A stretch of DNA of 45,075 bases from assembly GCA_946624005.1 (NCBI GenBank), contig CAMORS010000015.1:1-45075 (forward strand), read 5' to 3'. Shown piece by piece: positions 9,837 through 19,574 of this stretch. Both the position numbers and the translations under genes were made by a program. The stretch comes from an uncultured Prevotella sp. (GTDB taxonomy: Bacteria > Bacteroidota > Bacteroidia > Bacteroidales > Bacteroidaceae). The notes below the pieces were generated by a model. It saw nothing but the letters and a program-made list of their open reading frames with translations, ran no database searches and was not told the origin of the DNA. Each line of letters starts with the position of its first letter. Position 1 is the stretch's first letter.

Positions 9837-11486
9837 ATGAATAAAAAAACATTAACAATCGTCGCCGGTCTGGCCTTTGCCCTCATGGCATCGGCACAGA
9901 CCGACGATGCCAATAAGGTGACCGTGACCGGAAGCATCCAGAGCGACATCCTCATCCCACAAGAAGATGAGGCCATCGGCACGGGAGAATATAAAGACTG
10001 GGGACTGACCAATACGTATGCCGAGGCGCGACTGCGCAGCAAATATGTCGAGGCCGGTGCCCGCGTGGAGTTTATGGAATATCCGCTGCCCGGATTCGAG
10101 AACGACTTCAAGGGCTGGGGTGTTCCACATTTTTATATTAAGGGCGGCAACGAGAAGGCCGACATGACGCTGGGTACCTTCTACGAGCAATTTGGCTCGG
10201 GATTTATCCTCCGCACCTACGAGGAGCGCTCGCTCGGTATCGACAACTCGCTGCTCGGTGCACGCATGAACCTCCATCTGGTGAAAGGTGTCAACATCAA
10301 GATGCTTACCGGACTGCAACGCCGCTACTGGGACTGGAACAAGGCGCTCGTCTCGGGTGCCGACATGGAGCTGAATGTCGACCAGTGGAGCCGCAAGATG
10401 CAGGAGTCGGGCACTTACCTCACCCTCGGCGCCTCGTATGTCAACAAGCATGAAAGCACCAAGGACGACATCATCATGGCCGACCCGACACACCGCAAGG
10501 TGCTGCCGCAGAACGTCAACAGCTTTGATGTTCGCTCGCGCCTGCAGAAGGGCAACTTCACCGTCTTGGCAGAGTATGCACAGAAGACGCAAGACCCGTC
10601 GTTCGACAACAACTACATCTACCGCCGCGGCTATGTGGCCATGCTCTCGACAAGCTATTCGAAACGGGGCATGAGCGTGCTGCTGCAGGCAAAACGCTCG
10701 GACAACATGTCGTCGCGCAGCCGCAGGGCTATGAACGGCACGTCGTCGTTCATCAACCACCTGCCGGCTTTCACCCTCGACCATACATACGCCCTGGCTG
10801 CCCTCTATCCCTATGCCACACAGCCCCTCGGCGAGTGGGCCTATCAGGCTGAAGTGGGCTACATCTTCAAGAAGAACACGCTCCTGGGCGGTAAGTATGG
10901 CACGAACGTGAAGGTGAACTTCTCGCATGTACACGCCATCGACAAGAACATCTACGATGGAACCGACGCCCATGCCACTAACGGCTACGGATCGGCTTTC
11001 TGGAAGTGGGGCAACCAAACCTACTATCAGGACCTGAACATCCAGCTGAGCAAGAAGCTGTCTAAACAGTTCAAGCTCAACCTGATGTACATGAACCAGT
11101 TCTACAACAAGACGGTCGTAGAGGGAGAGGGAGGCATGATCCATTCGGACATCATCGTGGCCGACGCCAAGTATCAGTTCTCGAAGAAGGTGACGCTGCG
11201 CGGCGAGGCACAGTATCTCTTCACCGACGACGATGAGGGCGACTGGGCCTTCGGGCTGCTCGAGCTGTCGTTGCTGCCCAACTGGATGATTACCGTCCAG
11301 GACATGTACAACGTGGGCTCCACACATATTCACTACTACCAGGGCTTCGTCACCTTCAACAAGGCAAGCCATCGCCTGCAGCTTGGCTACGGACGCACAC
11401 GCGCCGGCTTCAACTGCTCGGGTGGTGTCTGCCGCTATGTGCCAGCAAGCAAGGGTGTTACGCTCAACTACACCTACGCTTTTTAG
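9837..11486 (+). CDS. DUF6029-like outer-membrane beta-barrel protein
   Basis: A 549-residue exported protein (signal peptide MNKKTLTIVAGLAFALMASAQ). The mature part is rich in alternating aromatic/polar strands, with repeated patterns such as YAEARLRSKYVEAGARVEF, ending in the aromatic YTYAF typical of a barrel. I recognise it as the Bacteroidota DUF6029 family, which lacks an assigned function. It lies between a TlpA-like thioredoxin (55-base gap) and an Omp28-like lipoprotein, an arrangement I recall from other Bacteroidales. A role in exporting or anchoring the Omp28-like partner is possible but is inference only. Confidence 0.75.
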   Translation: MNKKTLTIVAGLAFALMASAQTDDANKVTVTGSIQSDILIPQEDEAIGTGEYKDWGLTNTYAEARLRSKYVEAGARVEFMEYPLPGFENDFKGWGVPHFYIKGGNEKADMTLGTFYEQFGSGFILRTYEERSLGIDNSLLGARMNLHLVKGVNIKMLTGLQRRYWDWNKALVSGADMELNVDQWSRKMQESGTYLTLGASYVNKHESTKDDIIMADPTHRKVLPQNVNSFDVRSRLQKGNFTVLAEYAQKTQDPSFDNNYIYRRGYVAMLSTSYSKRGMSVLLQAKRSDNMSSRSRRAMNGTSSFINHLPAFTLDHTYALAALYPYATQPLGEWAYQAEVGYIFKKNTLLGGKYGTNVKVNFSHVHAIDKNIYDGTDAHATNGYGSAFWKWGNQTYYQDLNIQLSKKLSKQFKLNLMYMNQFYNKTVVEGEGGMIHSDIIVADAKYQFSKKVTLRGEAQYLFTDDDEGDWAFGLLELSLLPNWMITVQDMYNVGSTHIHYYQGFVTFNKASHRLQLGYGRTRAGFNCSGGVCRYVPASKGVTLNYTYAF

Positions 11487-11553
11487 AGAATTAAAGAATT
11501 AGAGAAATAGAAAATTAGAGAATTGTAAGGTGAAATATCGTAGAAGCAAAACA

Positions 11554-12375
11554 ATGAAAACAACAAAGATATTGGCCTCGATGGCCTTTGCCCTCATGGC
11601 GCTTACCGGCTGCGACGAAGTGGCCGAGCAAGATCGTCTCGTCTATGTCAAACCGCCAGAGGTGGCACGCTGTACAGTGATAGAAGACTTCACCGGACAG
11701 CGCTGTGTCAACTGCCCGGCTGCCTCTGCCGAGATAGAGAAGCTGCAGGAACACTACGGTGCCGACACCCTCATCGCCGTTGGCATCCATAGCGGACCCT
11801 TTGGCAAGATGCCCAACGGCCGACTGCTCTCGCTGGCCACTGAAACGGGCAACCAATATTACGACTATTGGAAGATTGAAGCACAGCCAGGAGCCATGAT
11901 CAACCGTGGCGCTCCTGTCTACGATCCGCAGCAGTATGGTGCTCTGGTCAGTCAGGCATTGAGTCAGTCAACTCCCGTGACGCTCAACATTGAGCGCACG
12001 TACGACGAAGCAACACGCCAGCTGACGGTGAAGGTCAGCGGTTCTACCGTCGAGGATGTCAACTGCAAGCTGCAGCTCTGGCTCACGGAGGATGGCATCG
12101 TCGACATGCAGATGCTTGGCGACGGCTCGACCAATCGCGAGTATGTCCACAACCATGTGTTCCGCACGTCGATGACCAACGATGCCTTCGGCGACACGTT
12201 CAACCTCACGGCTACCGGCGGTGAGAAAGAAGTCAGCTACACCACAACGCTTGCCGACGGGTGGAACCCCAGCAAGATGCACATCGTAGCCTTCGTCTTC
12301 GACAGCAAGGAGATTCTTCAGGCCACACGCAAGCCTATCTTCGGAAAGTTCGAAGGCTTGATAGCCATCCCATAA
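11554..12375 (+). CDS. Omp28-related outer-membrane lipoprotein
   Basis: A 273-residue protein from ATG 11554. It has a lipoprotein signal peptide with lipobox LTGC (SMAFALMALTGCDE), then VIEDFTGQRCVNCPAAS with a CxxC in a thioredoxin-like fold, as in the Omp28 family of Porphyromonas and Prevotella. The upstream GTG at 11530 would add eight residues before the signal peptide and is less likely. The C-terminal half is beta-rich and lacks the sorting domain seen in other secreted proteins here. The CxxC and the adjacent TlpA-like gene suggest a redox pair at the cell surface or periplasm. The gap before it (11487-11553) consists of GAATTAGAGAA-like words. Confidence 0.85.
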   Translation: MKTTKILASMAFALMALTGCDEVAEQDRLVYVKPPEVARCTVIEDFTGQRCVNCPAASAEIEKLQEHYGADTLIAVGIHSGPFGKMPNGRLLSLATETGNQYYDYWKIEAQPGAMINRGAPVYDPQQYGALVSQALSQSTPVTLNIERTYDEATRQLTVKVSGSTVEDVNCKLQLWLTEDGIVDMQMLGDGSTNREYVHNHVFRTSMTNDAFGDTFNLTATGGEKEVSYTTTLADGWNPSKMHIVAFVFDSKEILQATRKPIFGKFEGLIAIP

Positions 12376-12449
12376 GCATACTATTGCTACGAACGAGGCT
12401 ACTCATTCACGGCGCACATATAACGTAACAATTCTAACCAAACAATTTT

Positions 12450-14075
12450 ATGAACAACTCTGTAATTACATTCCCCACACCGGCCAACGAACCGGTAAAG
12501 GCTTATCTGGTAGGATCGCCAGAGCGTGTAGCACTTGAAAAGGAACTGGAACGCCAGTCGAATATCGTGGTTGACATCCCCATCATCATCGGTGGAAAAG
12601 AGATACGCACGGGCGACACCGGCAAGGTGACTTGCCCGCACGACCACAACCACGTACTGGCCACATATCATAAAGTAGGAAAGAAAGAAGTTGAGCTGGC
12701 CATCGAGACGGCTATGGAGGCTTGGAAAGAGTGGAGCCGCACACCGTGGACGACGCGTGCCGCCATCGTGATGAAGATGGCCGAGCTGCTCGCCACGAAG
12801 TATCGCCCCATCATGAACGCTGCCACGATGCTCGGACAGAGCAAGAACTTCTATCAGGCAGAGATTGACTCGGCTTGCGAGACCATCGACTTCTTCCGTT
12901 ATAACGTACACTATGCTTCGAAGATCTATGCCATGCAGCCGAAAGACGGCGTGGCTCAGCTGAACCACACCGAGTATCGTCCGCTGGAAGGCTTCGTGCT
13001 GGCCGTCACACCGTTCAACTTCACGAGCATTGCCTCCAACCTCTGCATGACACCTGTGCTGATGGGTAATGTGGCTCTGTGGAAACCTTCTACCACAGCC
13101 TTGCTCTCCAACTACTACCTGATGCAGCTCTACAAAGAGGCCGGATTGCCCGATGGCGTGGTGAACTTCCTGCCGGGTAGCGGCGCTTTGATTGGCGAGG
13201 TGGCCACACAGTCGAAGTTCTTCGCAGGCATCCACTTCACAGGTTCAACGGCAACGTTCAAGTCATTGTGGCAGCAGGCCTGTGGCAACCTCGACAAGTA
13301 CATCTCTTATCCGCGACTGGTGGGTGAGACGGGCGGTAAGGACTACATCTTCGTCCATCCGTCGGCCGACAAGAAGGCTGTCGCTACGGCTGCCTTCTGC
13401 GGAGCCTTCGAGTTCCAGGGACAGAAGTGCTCGGCTGCCTCGCGTATGTACATCCCGAAGAGCCTGTGGCCCGACGTGCTGGAGGACATCAAGCGCATGG
13501 CCGGCGAGGTGAAGATGGGCGACGTGATGGATCCGTCGAACTTCATCAATGCCGTCATCGACGAGGCTTCGTTCGACAAGTGCCAGTCGTATATCGACTT
13601 TGCCGAGAAGGCCGCCGATGCCAAGATTGTCTTGGGCGGCAAGTGCGACAAGTCGAAGGGATGGTTTGTCGAGCCGACAGTCATCGAGACTTCCAACCCG
13701 CACTTCAAGTCGATGGAGGAGGAAATCTTCGGCCCCATCATCACCGTCTATCCCTACGACGACGACAAGGTGGACGAGACCGTTCGCCTGCTCGACGAGA
13801 CATCGCCCTACGGACTGACGGGAGCCGTCTTCGGACGCGACCGCCTGGCGGTAGAGAAGATTACCGACCAGCTGTGCTACACTGCCGGCAACTTCTATAT
13901 CAACGACAAGCCGACAGGAGCCGTCGTGGGCATGCAGCCCTTCGGTGGTGCCCGCGCCAGCGGTACCAACGACAAGGCCGGCGGCGAGTTCAACCTCATC
14001 CGCTGGATTATCCCGCGTGTCATCAAGGAGACCCTCGTCTCGCCCACCGACTACCGGTATACATATATGAAATAG
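12450..14075 (+). CDS. pruA: L-glutamate gamma-semialdehyde dehydrogenase
   Basis: A 541-residue aldehyde dehydrogenase of the delta-1-pyrroline-5-carboxylate dehydrogenase type. The Rossmann part has VTPFNFTSIASN, WKPS and GSTATFKSLW; the catalytic base region is VGETGGKDYIF and the nucleophile is in FQGQKCSAASRMY (Cys near residue 327). The C-terminal part has EEIFGPIITVYPYDD and PFGGARASGTNDKAGG. It oxidises glutamate semialdehyde to glutamate with NAD, the last step of proline and ornithine breakdown. It stands alone, not fused to proline dehydrogenase. It is followed by arginine deiminase, which would fit an arginine/ornithine/proline to glutamate route. Confidence 0.95.
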   Translation: MNNSVITFPTPANEPVKAYLVGSPERVALEKELERQSNIVVDIPIIIGGKEIRTGDTGKVTCPHDHNHVLATYHKVGKKEVELAIETAMEAWKEWSRTPWTTRAAIVMKMAELLATKYRPIMNAATMLGQSKNFYQAEIDSACETIDFFRYNVHYASKIYAMQPKDGVAQLNHTEYRPLEGFVLAVTPFNFTSIASNLCMTPVLMGNVALWKPSTTALLSNYYLMQLYKEAGLPDGVVNFLPGSGALIGEVATQSKFFAGIHFTGSTATFKSLWQQACGNLDKYISYPRLVGETGGKDYIFVHPSADKKAVATAAFCGAFEFQGQKCSAASRMYIPKSLWPDVLEDIKRMAGEVKMGDVMDPSNFINAVIDEASFDKCQSYIDFAEKAADAKIVLGGKCDKSKGWFVEPTVIETSNPHFKSMEEEIFGPIITVYPYDDDKVDETVRLLDETSPYGLTGAVFGRDRLAVEKITDQLCYTAGNFYINDKPTGAVVGMQPFGGARASGTNDKAGGEFNLIRWIIPRVIKETLVSPTDYRYTYMK

Positions 14076-14090
14076 AATTTTGAAGCTGAA

Positions 14091-14152
14091 AAGTTGACGA
14101 GTAGACAAGTTATATGGCTCGTTTACTCGTCAACTCGTCAACTCGTCAACTT
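14091..14152. repeat. Inverted repeat with tandem TCAACTCG word
   Basis: AAGTTGACGAGT (14091-14102) pairs exactly with ACTCGTCAACTT (14141-14152). The right arm contains three tandem copies of ACTCGTCA. It lies between pruA and arcA and could form a hairpin in their shared transcript. Confidence 0.75.
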
Positions 14153-14162
14153 AAAATAAACC

Positions 14163-15434
14163 ATGAAACAAAAAAACATTACCCCGTGCCAGGTGAACGT
14201 TTCATCTGAGACGGGCCGCTTACGAGCCGTGCTGCTCCATCGTCCCGGAGTGGAGATAGAGCGCATGACCCCGCTGAATGCCGCCCACTGTCTTTACAGC
14301 GACATTCTCAGCCGCAGCAGCGTTGACAACGAATACAGCAACTTCTGTGGTGTATTGGAACGCTGGACCAACGTCTATTACGTGGAAGACATTCTTGAGG
14401 AACTACTTAAACGCGACGACATCAAGACCGACCTCGTGCGCGAGAGCGTCTTCCATTACGGTACCCATCCCGTCAAGCAGGCCGGAACGACGGGCGACCA
14501 GCTCATGGAGACGCTCATGGCAATGGACAACATACAGCTGGCACGCACCCTTATCGAAGGTTTTGAGAACCCGCAATGGAACGGTCTGTCGGACGACCGC
14601 TACCTCTTGGAACCTCTCTACAACCTCTTCTTCACCCGCGACGCATCGTCGACGGTCTACAACCGCGTACTCATCAATTCGATGAGCTTCGAGGTTCGCG
14701 AGCGTGAGACGCTCATCTACGAGGCCATCTTCCGCCACTTCTTCGGCGTGGAGCTGCTCAACGCCACGCAGTGGAACAACAAGGCACGCACCGAAGGAGG
14801 CGACGTACACATCGCCTCGCCCGACCTGCTCTGTGTAGGCGAGGGCATCCGTACCAACGCCAAGGGCATTGAGTACCTGGCACAGACCTTCTCGCGCGAA
14901 CGCGAACACTTCAACATACTGGTTCAGGAACTGCCGCACGACCCCGAGTCGTTCATCCACCTGGACATGGTGTTCACCTTCCTGGGCCGCCACGAGTGTA
15001 TGGCCTTCGAGCCGATGCTCAAGAAGAATGGGCTTTTCAGCGGCAAGGACACGACGCTCATCACCATCGACCACGGCAAGATTACGTATCGTCAGGTGCC
15101 GAATATCGTCAGCGGCCTGAACCAGCTTGGGTGGGACATCCAGCCTATCATCGGTGGCGGCAACGACCCCTGGATGCAGCTACGCGAACAGTGGCACAGC
15201 GGCGCCAACTTCTTCTCCATCGGCGATGGAAAGGTGCTGGGCTACCGTCGTAACACTCACACCATCGATGCCCTCGATCGTGCAGGCTTTGCCGTACTGC
15301 CCTCGGAGGATATCGTCAGCGGAAAGATCTCGATGGACGACTACGAGAAGTTCGTCGCCGTCTTCCCCGGAAGCGAGCTGCCCCGTGCCGGCGGCGGTGC
15401 CCGTTGCATGACGATGCCCATCCTGCGCGATTAG
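14163..15434 (+). CDS. arcA: Arginine deiminase
   Basis: A 423-residue member of the guanidine-modifying superfamily. Active-site landmarks are LYNLFFTRDAS, EGGDVHIASPDLLCVG, FIHLDMVFTFL (catalytic His) and the C-terminal GGGARCMTMPI with the nucleophilic Cys near residue 415. This set and the length match arginine deiminase, which converts arginine to citrulline and ammonia in the cytoplasm. No ornithine carbamoyltransferase or carbamate kinase genes are next to it. It follows pruA by 87 bases, mostly occupied by a hairpin repeat. The alternative, another amidinotransferase-fold hydrolase, is less likely given the overall match. Confidence 0.92.
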   Translation: MKQKNITPCQVNVSSETGRLRAVLLHRPGVEIERMTPLNAAHCLYSDILSRSSVDNEYSNFCGVLERWTNVYYVEDILEELLKRDDIKTDLVRESVFHYGTHPVKQAGTTGDQLMETLMAMDNIQLARTLIEGFENPQWNGLSDDRYLLEPLYNLFFTRDASSTVYNRVLINSMSFEVRERETLIYEAIFRHFFGVELLNATQWNNKARTEGGDVHIASPDLLCVGEGIRTNAKGIEYLAQTFSREREHFNILVQELPHDPESFIHLDMVFTFLGRHECMAFEPMLKKNGLFSGKDTTLITIDHGKITYRQVPNIVSGLNQLGWDIQPIIGGGNDPWMQLREQWHSGANFFSIGDGKVLGYRRNTHTIDALDRAGFAVLPSEDIVSGKISMDDYEKFVAVFPGSELPRAGGGARCMTMPILRD

Positions 15435-15457
15435 AAACATCGCATACCTAAATATAT

Positions 15458-17155
15458 ATGACCATCACGAAGAAACTGTCAACGTTGCTGATAGCGGCAT
15501 TCTGTGTAATGCCGCACACTCTTGCCCAGAACGCGGGGAAGGGTGGAGAGTCAGCTACGGTGAGAATTGAAGTTGAGCGCCTGCCCGACCTCAAAACCCC
15601 TCGTGCAGGCCATCAACTTTTTATTGTCAACGGCGAGCCTACCGTTGTGGGTGGTCATAGTACGAACTTCAAGCCCACTGCCACGGCCGAATATTTCAAG
15701 GATGGCCAATGGCACTTGCTAACTGGCAACATGGTGTTCAACGGTTCGGCCATCGAGACGCTGACCATCAGCGACGGCGACACACCGCTCGCCATCGGCG
15801 AGAGTGGTTCGGTGGTAGGCACCTGTCTGACTTTTGATGGGCTGAAAACAGTCTACGTGGGCCGAGACATCAGCCTCTCCGACTACTGCCAGGAATGGAT
15901 AGGCCGCAGCACGTTTGCCAATGCTCCGACCATCACCGACGTGACCTACGGGCCGAAAGTGACAAAGATTCAACCTGGCGAGTTCTATCGCAACAAAGTC
16001 ATCCAACGCGTCACCTTCCTGATGGACGAGATAGAGATTCCCGACGAGACCTTCCACGAGGCCGAGGGCTTGACCACCGTGGTGCTGCCCGAGCGCGTCA
16101 CAGCAATAGGCGAGCAAGCCTTCCGCACCGTTCCGTCGCTCACCTCGCTCACCCTTCCGCCAACAATCAACAAGATAGGCAAAGATGCTTTTAACGGCTG
16201 CAAGGCCATCAAGCAAATCACCATCCCAGCCACAGCGACGAGTATTGGGGAGTACGCTTTCCAATACAGCTCGCTTGAGAAGCTAACCATCAGCGACAGC
16301 GAAGAGCAACTGACGATGGGCTGGAGCTGTTTCGGTGGAATGGACAATGGCCAGATAGAGCTGTATATCGGACGTCCGCTCGTTGTATTGGGACGCGACC
16401 ATAACCCATCCAACTGGGACGGAGTAGGTGCCCTGCGCGAGATTACCTACGGCGGCTACTACAGCGACATGGTGGCAAAAGAGGCATACAACTGCAAAGG
16501 TCTGCAGAAGGTGATTATCAGCAGTCCGTTGGTTACGGAAATTCCCGAACAGGCCTTCATGAACTGCGAAAACCTGTCGAGTGTGACGCTCCACGACGGC
16601 ATCAAAGTGATTGGCAAAGAAGCCTTCCGCAACGACAAGATGCTCACGGCCATCCATCTGCCCGAGCAGCTGACGACCGTCGGCGAGAGTGCCTTCTACA
16701 ACTGTAAGTTTACTTCTGTCGCCCTGCCGAACGGGCTGACGACCATCCACACGAATGCCTTCTACAACTGTCCGTTGAAGAGCATCACCCTACCGGCCAG
16801 CGTAACGTTGCTGGGCACGAACAGCTTCGGCACCGACGGCCCGCTGAGCAGCATCGTCTGCTTAGGCAGCACGCCGCCTGTTTGCGATGGCTTCCCGTTC
16901 TACTATACCGATAAGGCTCGCAACGGCGAGATGAAGCTCTATGTGCCGAAGGGTGCCGACACCGCCTACCGCAATGCCGAACACTTGAAAGAATTCTACT
17001 TCATCAGCACCGACATCCCCACCAGCATCAACCCATCACCCAAAACCCATCAGCCATCACCCAAAACCTGGTACACCCTCGACGGCCGTCGGCTCAATGA
17101 AGCCCCGACACGCCCCGGCTGCTATATCTTCAACGGGAAGAAAATCATGAAATGA
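15458..17155 (+). CDS. BspA-type leucine-rich-repeat secreted protein
   Basis: A 565-residue exported protein (signal peptide MTITKKLSTLLIAAFCVMPHTLAQ) with about ten LRR_5-type repeats between residues 150 and 500, for example VVLPERVTAIGEQAF, LPPTINKIGKDAFNGC and LPEQLTTVGESAFYNC. BspA-like proteins mediate adhesion to host or matrix proteins. The C-terminus WYTLDGRRLNEAP...PGCYIFNGKKIMK resembles the Prevotella sorting-type domain, suggesting surface delivery by type IX secretion. Just before it, tandem CCATCACCCAAAACC words (about 17023-17070) encode a proline-rich INPSPKTHQPSPKT linker that looks inserted. It starts 23 bases after arcA. Confidence 0.88.
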   Translation: MTITKKLSTLLIAAFCVMPHTLAQNAGKGGESATVRIEVERLPDLKTPRAGHQLFIVNGEPTVVGGHSTNFKPTATAEYFKDGQWHLLTGNMVFNGSAIETLTISDGDTPLAIGESGSVVGTCLTFDGLKTVYVGRDISLSDYCQEWIGRSTFANAPTITDVTYGPKVTKIQPGEFYRNKVIQRVTFLMDEIEIPDETFHEAEGLTTVVLPERVTAIGEQAFRTVPSLTSLTLPPTINKIGKDAFNGCKAIKQITIPATATSIGEYAFQYSSLEKLTISDSEEQLTMGWSCFGGMDNGQIELYIGRPLVVLGRDHNPSNWDGVGALREITYGGYYSDMVAKEAYNCKGLQKVIISSPLVTEIPEQAFMNCENLSSVTLHDGIKVIGKEAFRNDKMLTAIHLPEQLTTVGESAFYNCKFTSVALPNGLTTIHTNAFYNCPLKSITLPASVTLLGTNSFGTDGPLSSIVCLGSTPPVCDGFPFYYTDKARNGEMKLYVPKGADTAYRNAEHLKEFYFISTDIPTSINPSPKTHQPSPKTWYTLDGRRLNEAPTRPGCYIFNGKKIMK

Positions 17156-17179
17156 TGGGGGTATTATAAGAAAAAGTTG

Positions 17180-17187
17180 TATCTTTG
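17180..17187 (+). promoter_or_regulatory. Likely -7 box for the SDR gene
   Basis: TATCTTTG matches TAnnTTTG. The upstream -33 region is poor. Transcription would start near 17193 and would include the inverted repeat at 17199-17257 in the leader. Confidence 0.6.
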
Positions 17188-17198
17188 CAACCAAAATG

Positions 17199-17257
17199 TA
17201 GGGACCGACATGTTGCATCCGATGTCAATGGATGACGCAACACGTTGCGTCCCTACA
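17199..17257. repeat. GTAGGGAC palindrome in the SDR leader
   Basis: GTAGGGACCGACATGTTGCA near 17199 pairs imperfectly with TGACGCAACACGTTGCGTCC near 17231-17252, ending CCTAC at 17257. Degraded relatives with cores such as GCGACACGTCGC or CGACACGTTACGTCCCTAC occur at 205-232, 23213-23232, 26262-26283 and 28371-28395. This copy is the longest and would fold in the 5' untranslated leader. Confidence 0.65.
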
Positions 17258-17282
17258 GGAAAGCAGACTTTTCACAAATCAA

Positions 17283-18011
17283 ATGGGTAGTATGATGAAA
17301 CAAGGGAAGAAAGCTATCGTCGTAGGAGCTTCCTCGGGCATTGGGCGCGAGGTGGCACGCCTGTTGATACAGCAGGGATGGACAATAGGTGTCGGAGCGC
17401 GTCGCACCGAACGGATGCAAGACATAGGTGCCGCGGCAGTTGAGGCTATCGACGTGACGCGTGAGGATGCTACCGCGTCCCTGCAGCGCCTCATCAGCAA
17501 GACAGGCGGCATGGACCTTTTCTTCTATGCCTCTGGGATAGGCAAGCAGAACAGAGAGCTGCATGAAGACATCGAACTCTCTACGGTGCAGACCAACGGT
17601 GTAGGCTTCATGCGGATGGTGGGCGAGGCTTACCGCTATTTCGCCCGTCAGGGGCATGGCCATATAGCGGCCATCTCGTCTATTGCCGGCACGAAGGGCT
17701 TAGGGCCCGCACCATCATACTCAGCTACGAAGGCGATGCAGAATGTCTACTTAGAGGCATTGGAACAACAAGCTCACAGCCGTCGTCTCGACATCCGCAT
17801 CACCGACATCCGGCCGGGCTTTGTTGATACGGCCCTGCTCAGCGGTGACTACCGCTATCCGATGATGCTTCGTCCGGAAAGGGTGGCACGGGAGATTGTC
17901 TATGCCATCAACCATCGGAAGCACGTACGCGTCATCGACTGGAAATACCGCATCCTGACACCCCTTTGGCACTGTCTGCCACGCTTCATCTGGCGTAGAA
18001 TGAAATTGTAG
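17283..18011 (+). CDS. Short-chain dehydrogenase/reductase (SDR)
   Basis: About 242 residues. The cofactor motif is VVGASSGIGREVA (TGxxxGIG type), with ASGIGKQN for the NNAG position, SSIAG for the catalytic Ser and YSATKAM for the Tyr-xxx-Lys pair. The substrate is not predictable from sequence. The C-terminus has a basic, hydrophobic stretch (LTPLWHCLPRFIWRRMKL) that may touch the membrane. Start choice is uncertain: ATG 17283, 17292 and 17295 are in frame, and 17295 gives the most typical N-terminus (MKQGKKAIVVG). It is convergent with cysS and has its own promoter and a hairpin leader. Confidence 0.88.
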   Translation: MGSMMKQGKKAIVVGASSGIGREVARLLIQQGWTIGVGARRTERMQDIGAAAVEAIDVTREDATASLQRLISKTGGMDLFFYASGIGKQNRELHEDIELSTVQTNGVGFMRMVGEAYRYFARQGHGHIAAISSIAGTKGLGPAPSYSATKAMQNVYLEALEQQAHSRRLDIRITDIRPGFVDTALLSGDYRYPMMLRPERVAREIVYAINHRKHVRVIDWKYRILTPLWHCLPRFIWRRMKL

Positions 18012-18044
18012 GCATTCCTTGTCTGGGGATTAAGCTCACAATAA

Positions 18045-19541
18045 CTACTTGTTGAGTTTCCAGGTGACACCATCTTTGGTATCTTTCACCTCGAAGCCAG
18101 CGGCAGCCAGCTCATCGCGGATTTTGTCGCTTGTTGCCCAATCCTTGGCAGCCTTTGCCTTGGCCCGCAGGTCGAGCACCATGTCGACCACCTTGCCGAA
18201 GGCCTCTTCGCGCGCCTCGCTGGCTGCGCCTTGTGCACTGGCGGGCTTGAGTCCTAAGAGGTCGATGGCGAAGAGACGCATCGTCGAGGCAAGCTCTTCG
18301 AGACATTCTTTACATATCTGTGCCTTATGGTCGAGCAAAGTGTTGACGACACGACAGGCTTCGAAGAGGTGGCTGATGACCATCTGCGACTGCAGGTCGT
18401 CGTTCATATCGTCGTAGAGCCGCTGCCGTAGCCCTTTGACGAACTGCTCCGTCTGCGCATCGCACTTGTCGCTGACCGGAACGCGTTCGAGATCGCTGAG
18501 GGCGTTCATCAGTCGCTCCAGTCCTTTCTCGCTGGCCTGCAGCGCCTCGTCGGAGAAGTCGACTGTGCTGCGATAGTGGGCTGAAAGGATGAAGAAGCGG
18601 ATGGTCATGGGGCTGTAAGCCTTTGAGAGCAACTCGTGCTTGCCGGTGAAGAACTGCTCCAGAGTGATGAAGTTGCCGAGCGACTTCCCCATCTTCTGCC
18701 CGTTGATGGTGATCATGTTGTTGTGCATCCAGTACTTGACCATGTCGTCGCCCTGGGAGGCCGTTGCCTGTGCTATCTCACATTCGTGATGCGGGAATAC
18801 GAGATCCATGCCTCCGCCGTGGATATCGAAGTGGTCGCCGAGGTATTTACGTCCCATGGCGGTGCATTCGCAGTGCCATCCTGGGAATCCTTCGCTCCAC
18901 TGGCTGGGCCACCGCATGATGTGTTCGGGCTGTGCCTTCTTCCATAGGGCGAAGTCTACCTGATTGTGCTTCTCGCCAACGCCGTCGAGTTCGCGCGAGT
19001 TGTTGATGACATCGTCGAGGTTGCGTCCGGAGAGCTTTCCGTAGTGGTATTTCTGATTGTATTTCTCGATATCGAAATAGACGGAGCCGTTGGAGACGTA
19101 GGCAAAGCCATTGTCGAGAATCTGCTTGACGAGCTGCTGCTGCTCGATGATATGCCCTGTGGCATGTGGCTCGATGCTGGGTGGCAGGACGTTGAGGGCG
19201 TCCATAGCCTGGTGGTAGCGGTTGGTGTAGTATTGTGCTACCTCCATAGGCTCGAGCTCTTCGAGCCGGGCCTTCTTGGCTATCTTGTCGTCGCCCTCGT
19301 CGGCATCGTGCTCGAGATGGCCTACATCGGTGATGTTGCGGACATAGCGCACCTTATAGCCGAGATGCTTGAGGTAGCGGAAGAGGATATCGAAGGTGAT
19401 GGCGGGCCGGGCATGGCCGAGATGGGGGTCGCCATAGACGGTGGGGCCGCAGACGTACATGCCTACGTGGGGCGGGTTGATGGGCTGGAAGCGCTCTTTC
19501 TGGCGGTGGAGCGTGTTGTAGATAAGAAGTGTCTGTTGCAT
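18045..19541 (-). CDS. cysS: Cysteinyl-tRNA synthetase
   Basis: A 498-residue class I aminoacyl-tRNA synthetase. The HIGH motif is [10 protein letters not shown] near residue 40, the KMSKS motif is [10 protein letters not shown] near residue 285, and the zinc ligands include the Cys of [10 protein letters not shown], the Cys of [10 protein letters not shown] and the His/Cys of PHHECEIAQ. The C-terminal helical anticodon-binding region carries a short low-complexity stretch ([17 protein letters not shown]). It lies downstream of rnc, separated by a 29-base tandem repeat. Confidence 0.97.
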   Translation of the reverse strand: MQQTLLIYNTLHRQKERFQPINPPHVGMYVCGPTVYGDPHLGHARPAITFDILFRYLKHLGYKVRYVRNITDVGHLEHDADEGDDKIAKKARLEELEPMEVAQYYTNRYHQAMDALNVLPPSIEPHATGHIIEQQQLVKQILDNGFAYVSNGSVYFDIEKYNQKYHYGKLSGRNLDDVINNSRELDGVGEKHNQVDFALWKKAQPEHIMRWPSQWSEGFPGWHCECTAMGRKYLGDHFDIHGGGMDLVFPHHECEIAQATASQGDDMVKYWMHNNMITINGQKMGKSLGNFITLEQFFTGKHELLSKAYSPMTIRFFILSAHYRSTVDFSDEALQASEKGLERLMNALSDLERVPVSDKCDAQTEQFVKGLRQRLYDDMNDDLQSQMVISHLFEACRVVNTLLDHKAQICKECLEELASTMRLFAIDLLGLKPASAQGAASEAREEAFGKVVDMVLDLRAKAKAAKDWATSDKIRDELAAAGFEVKDTKDGVTWKLNK

Positions 19542-19574
19542 AGTGGTTGATTGTTTTTGAGGTGAGGCCGCTAT

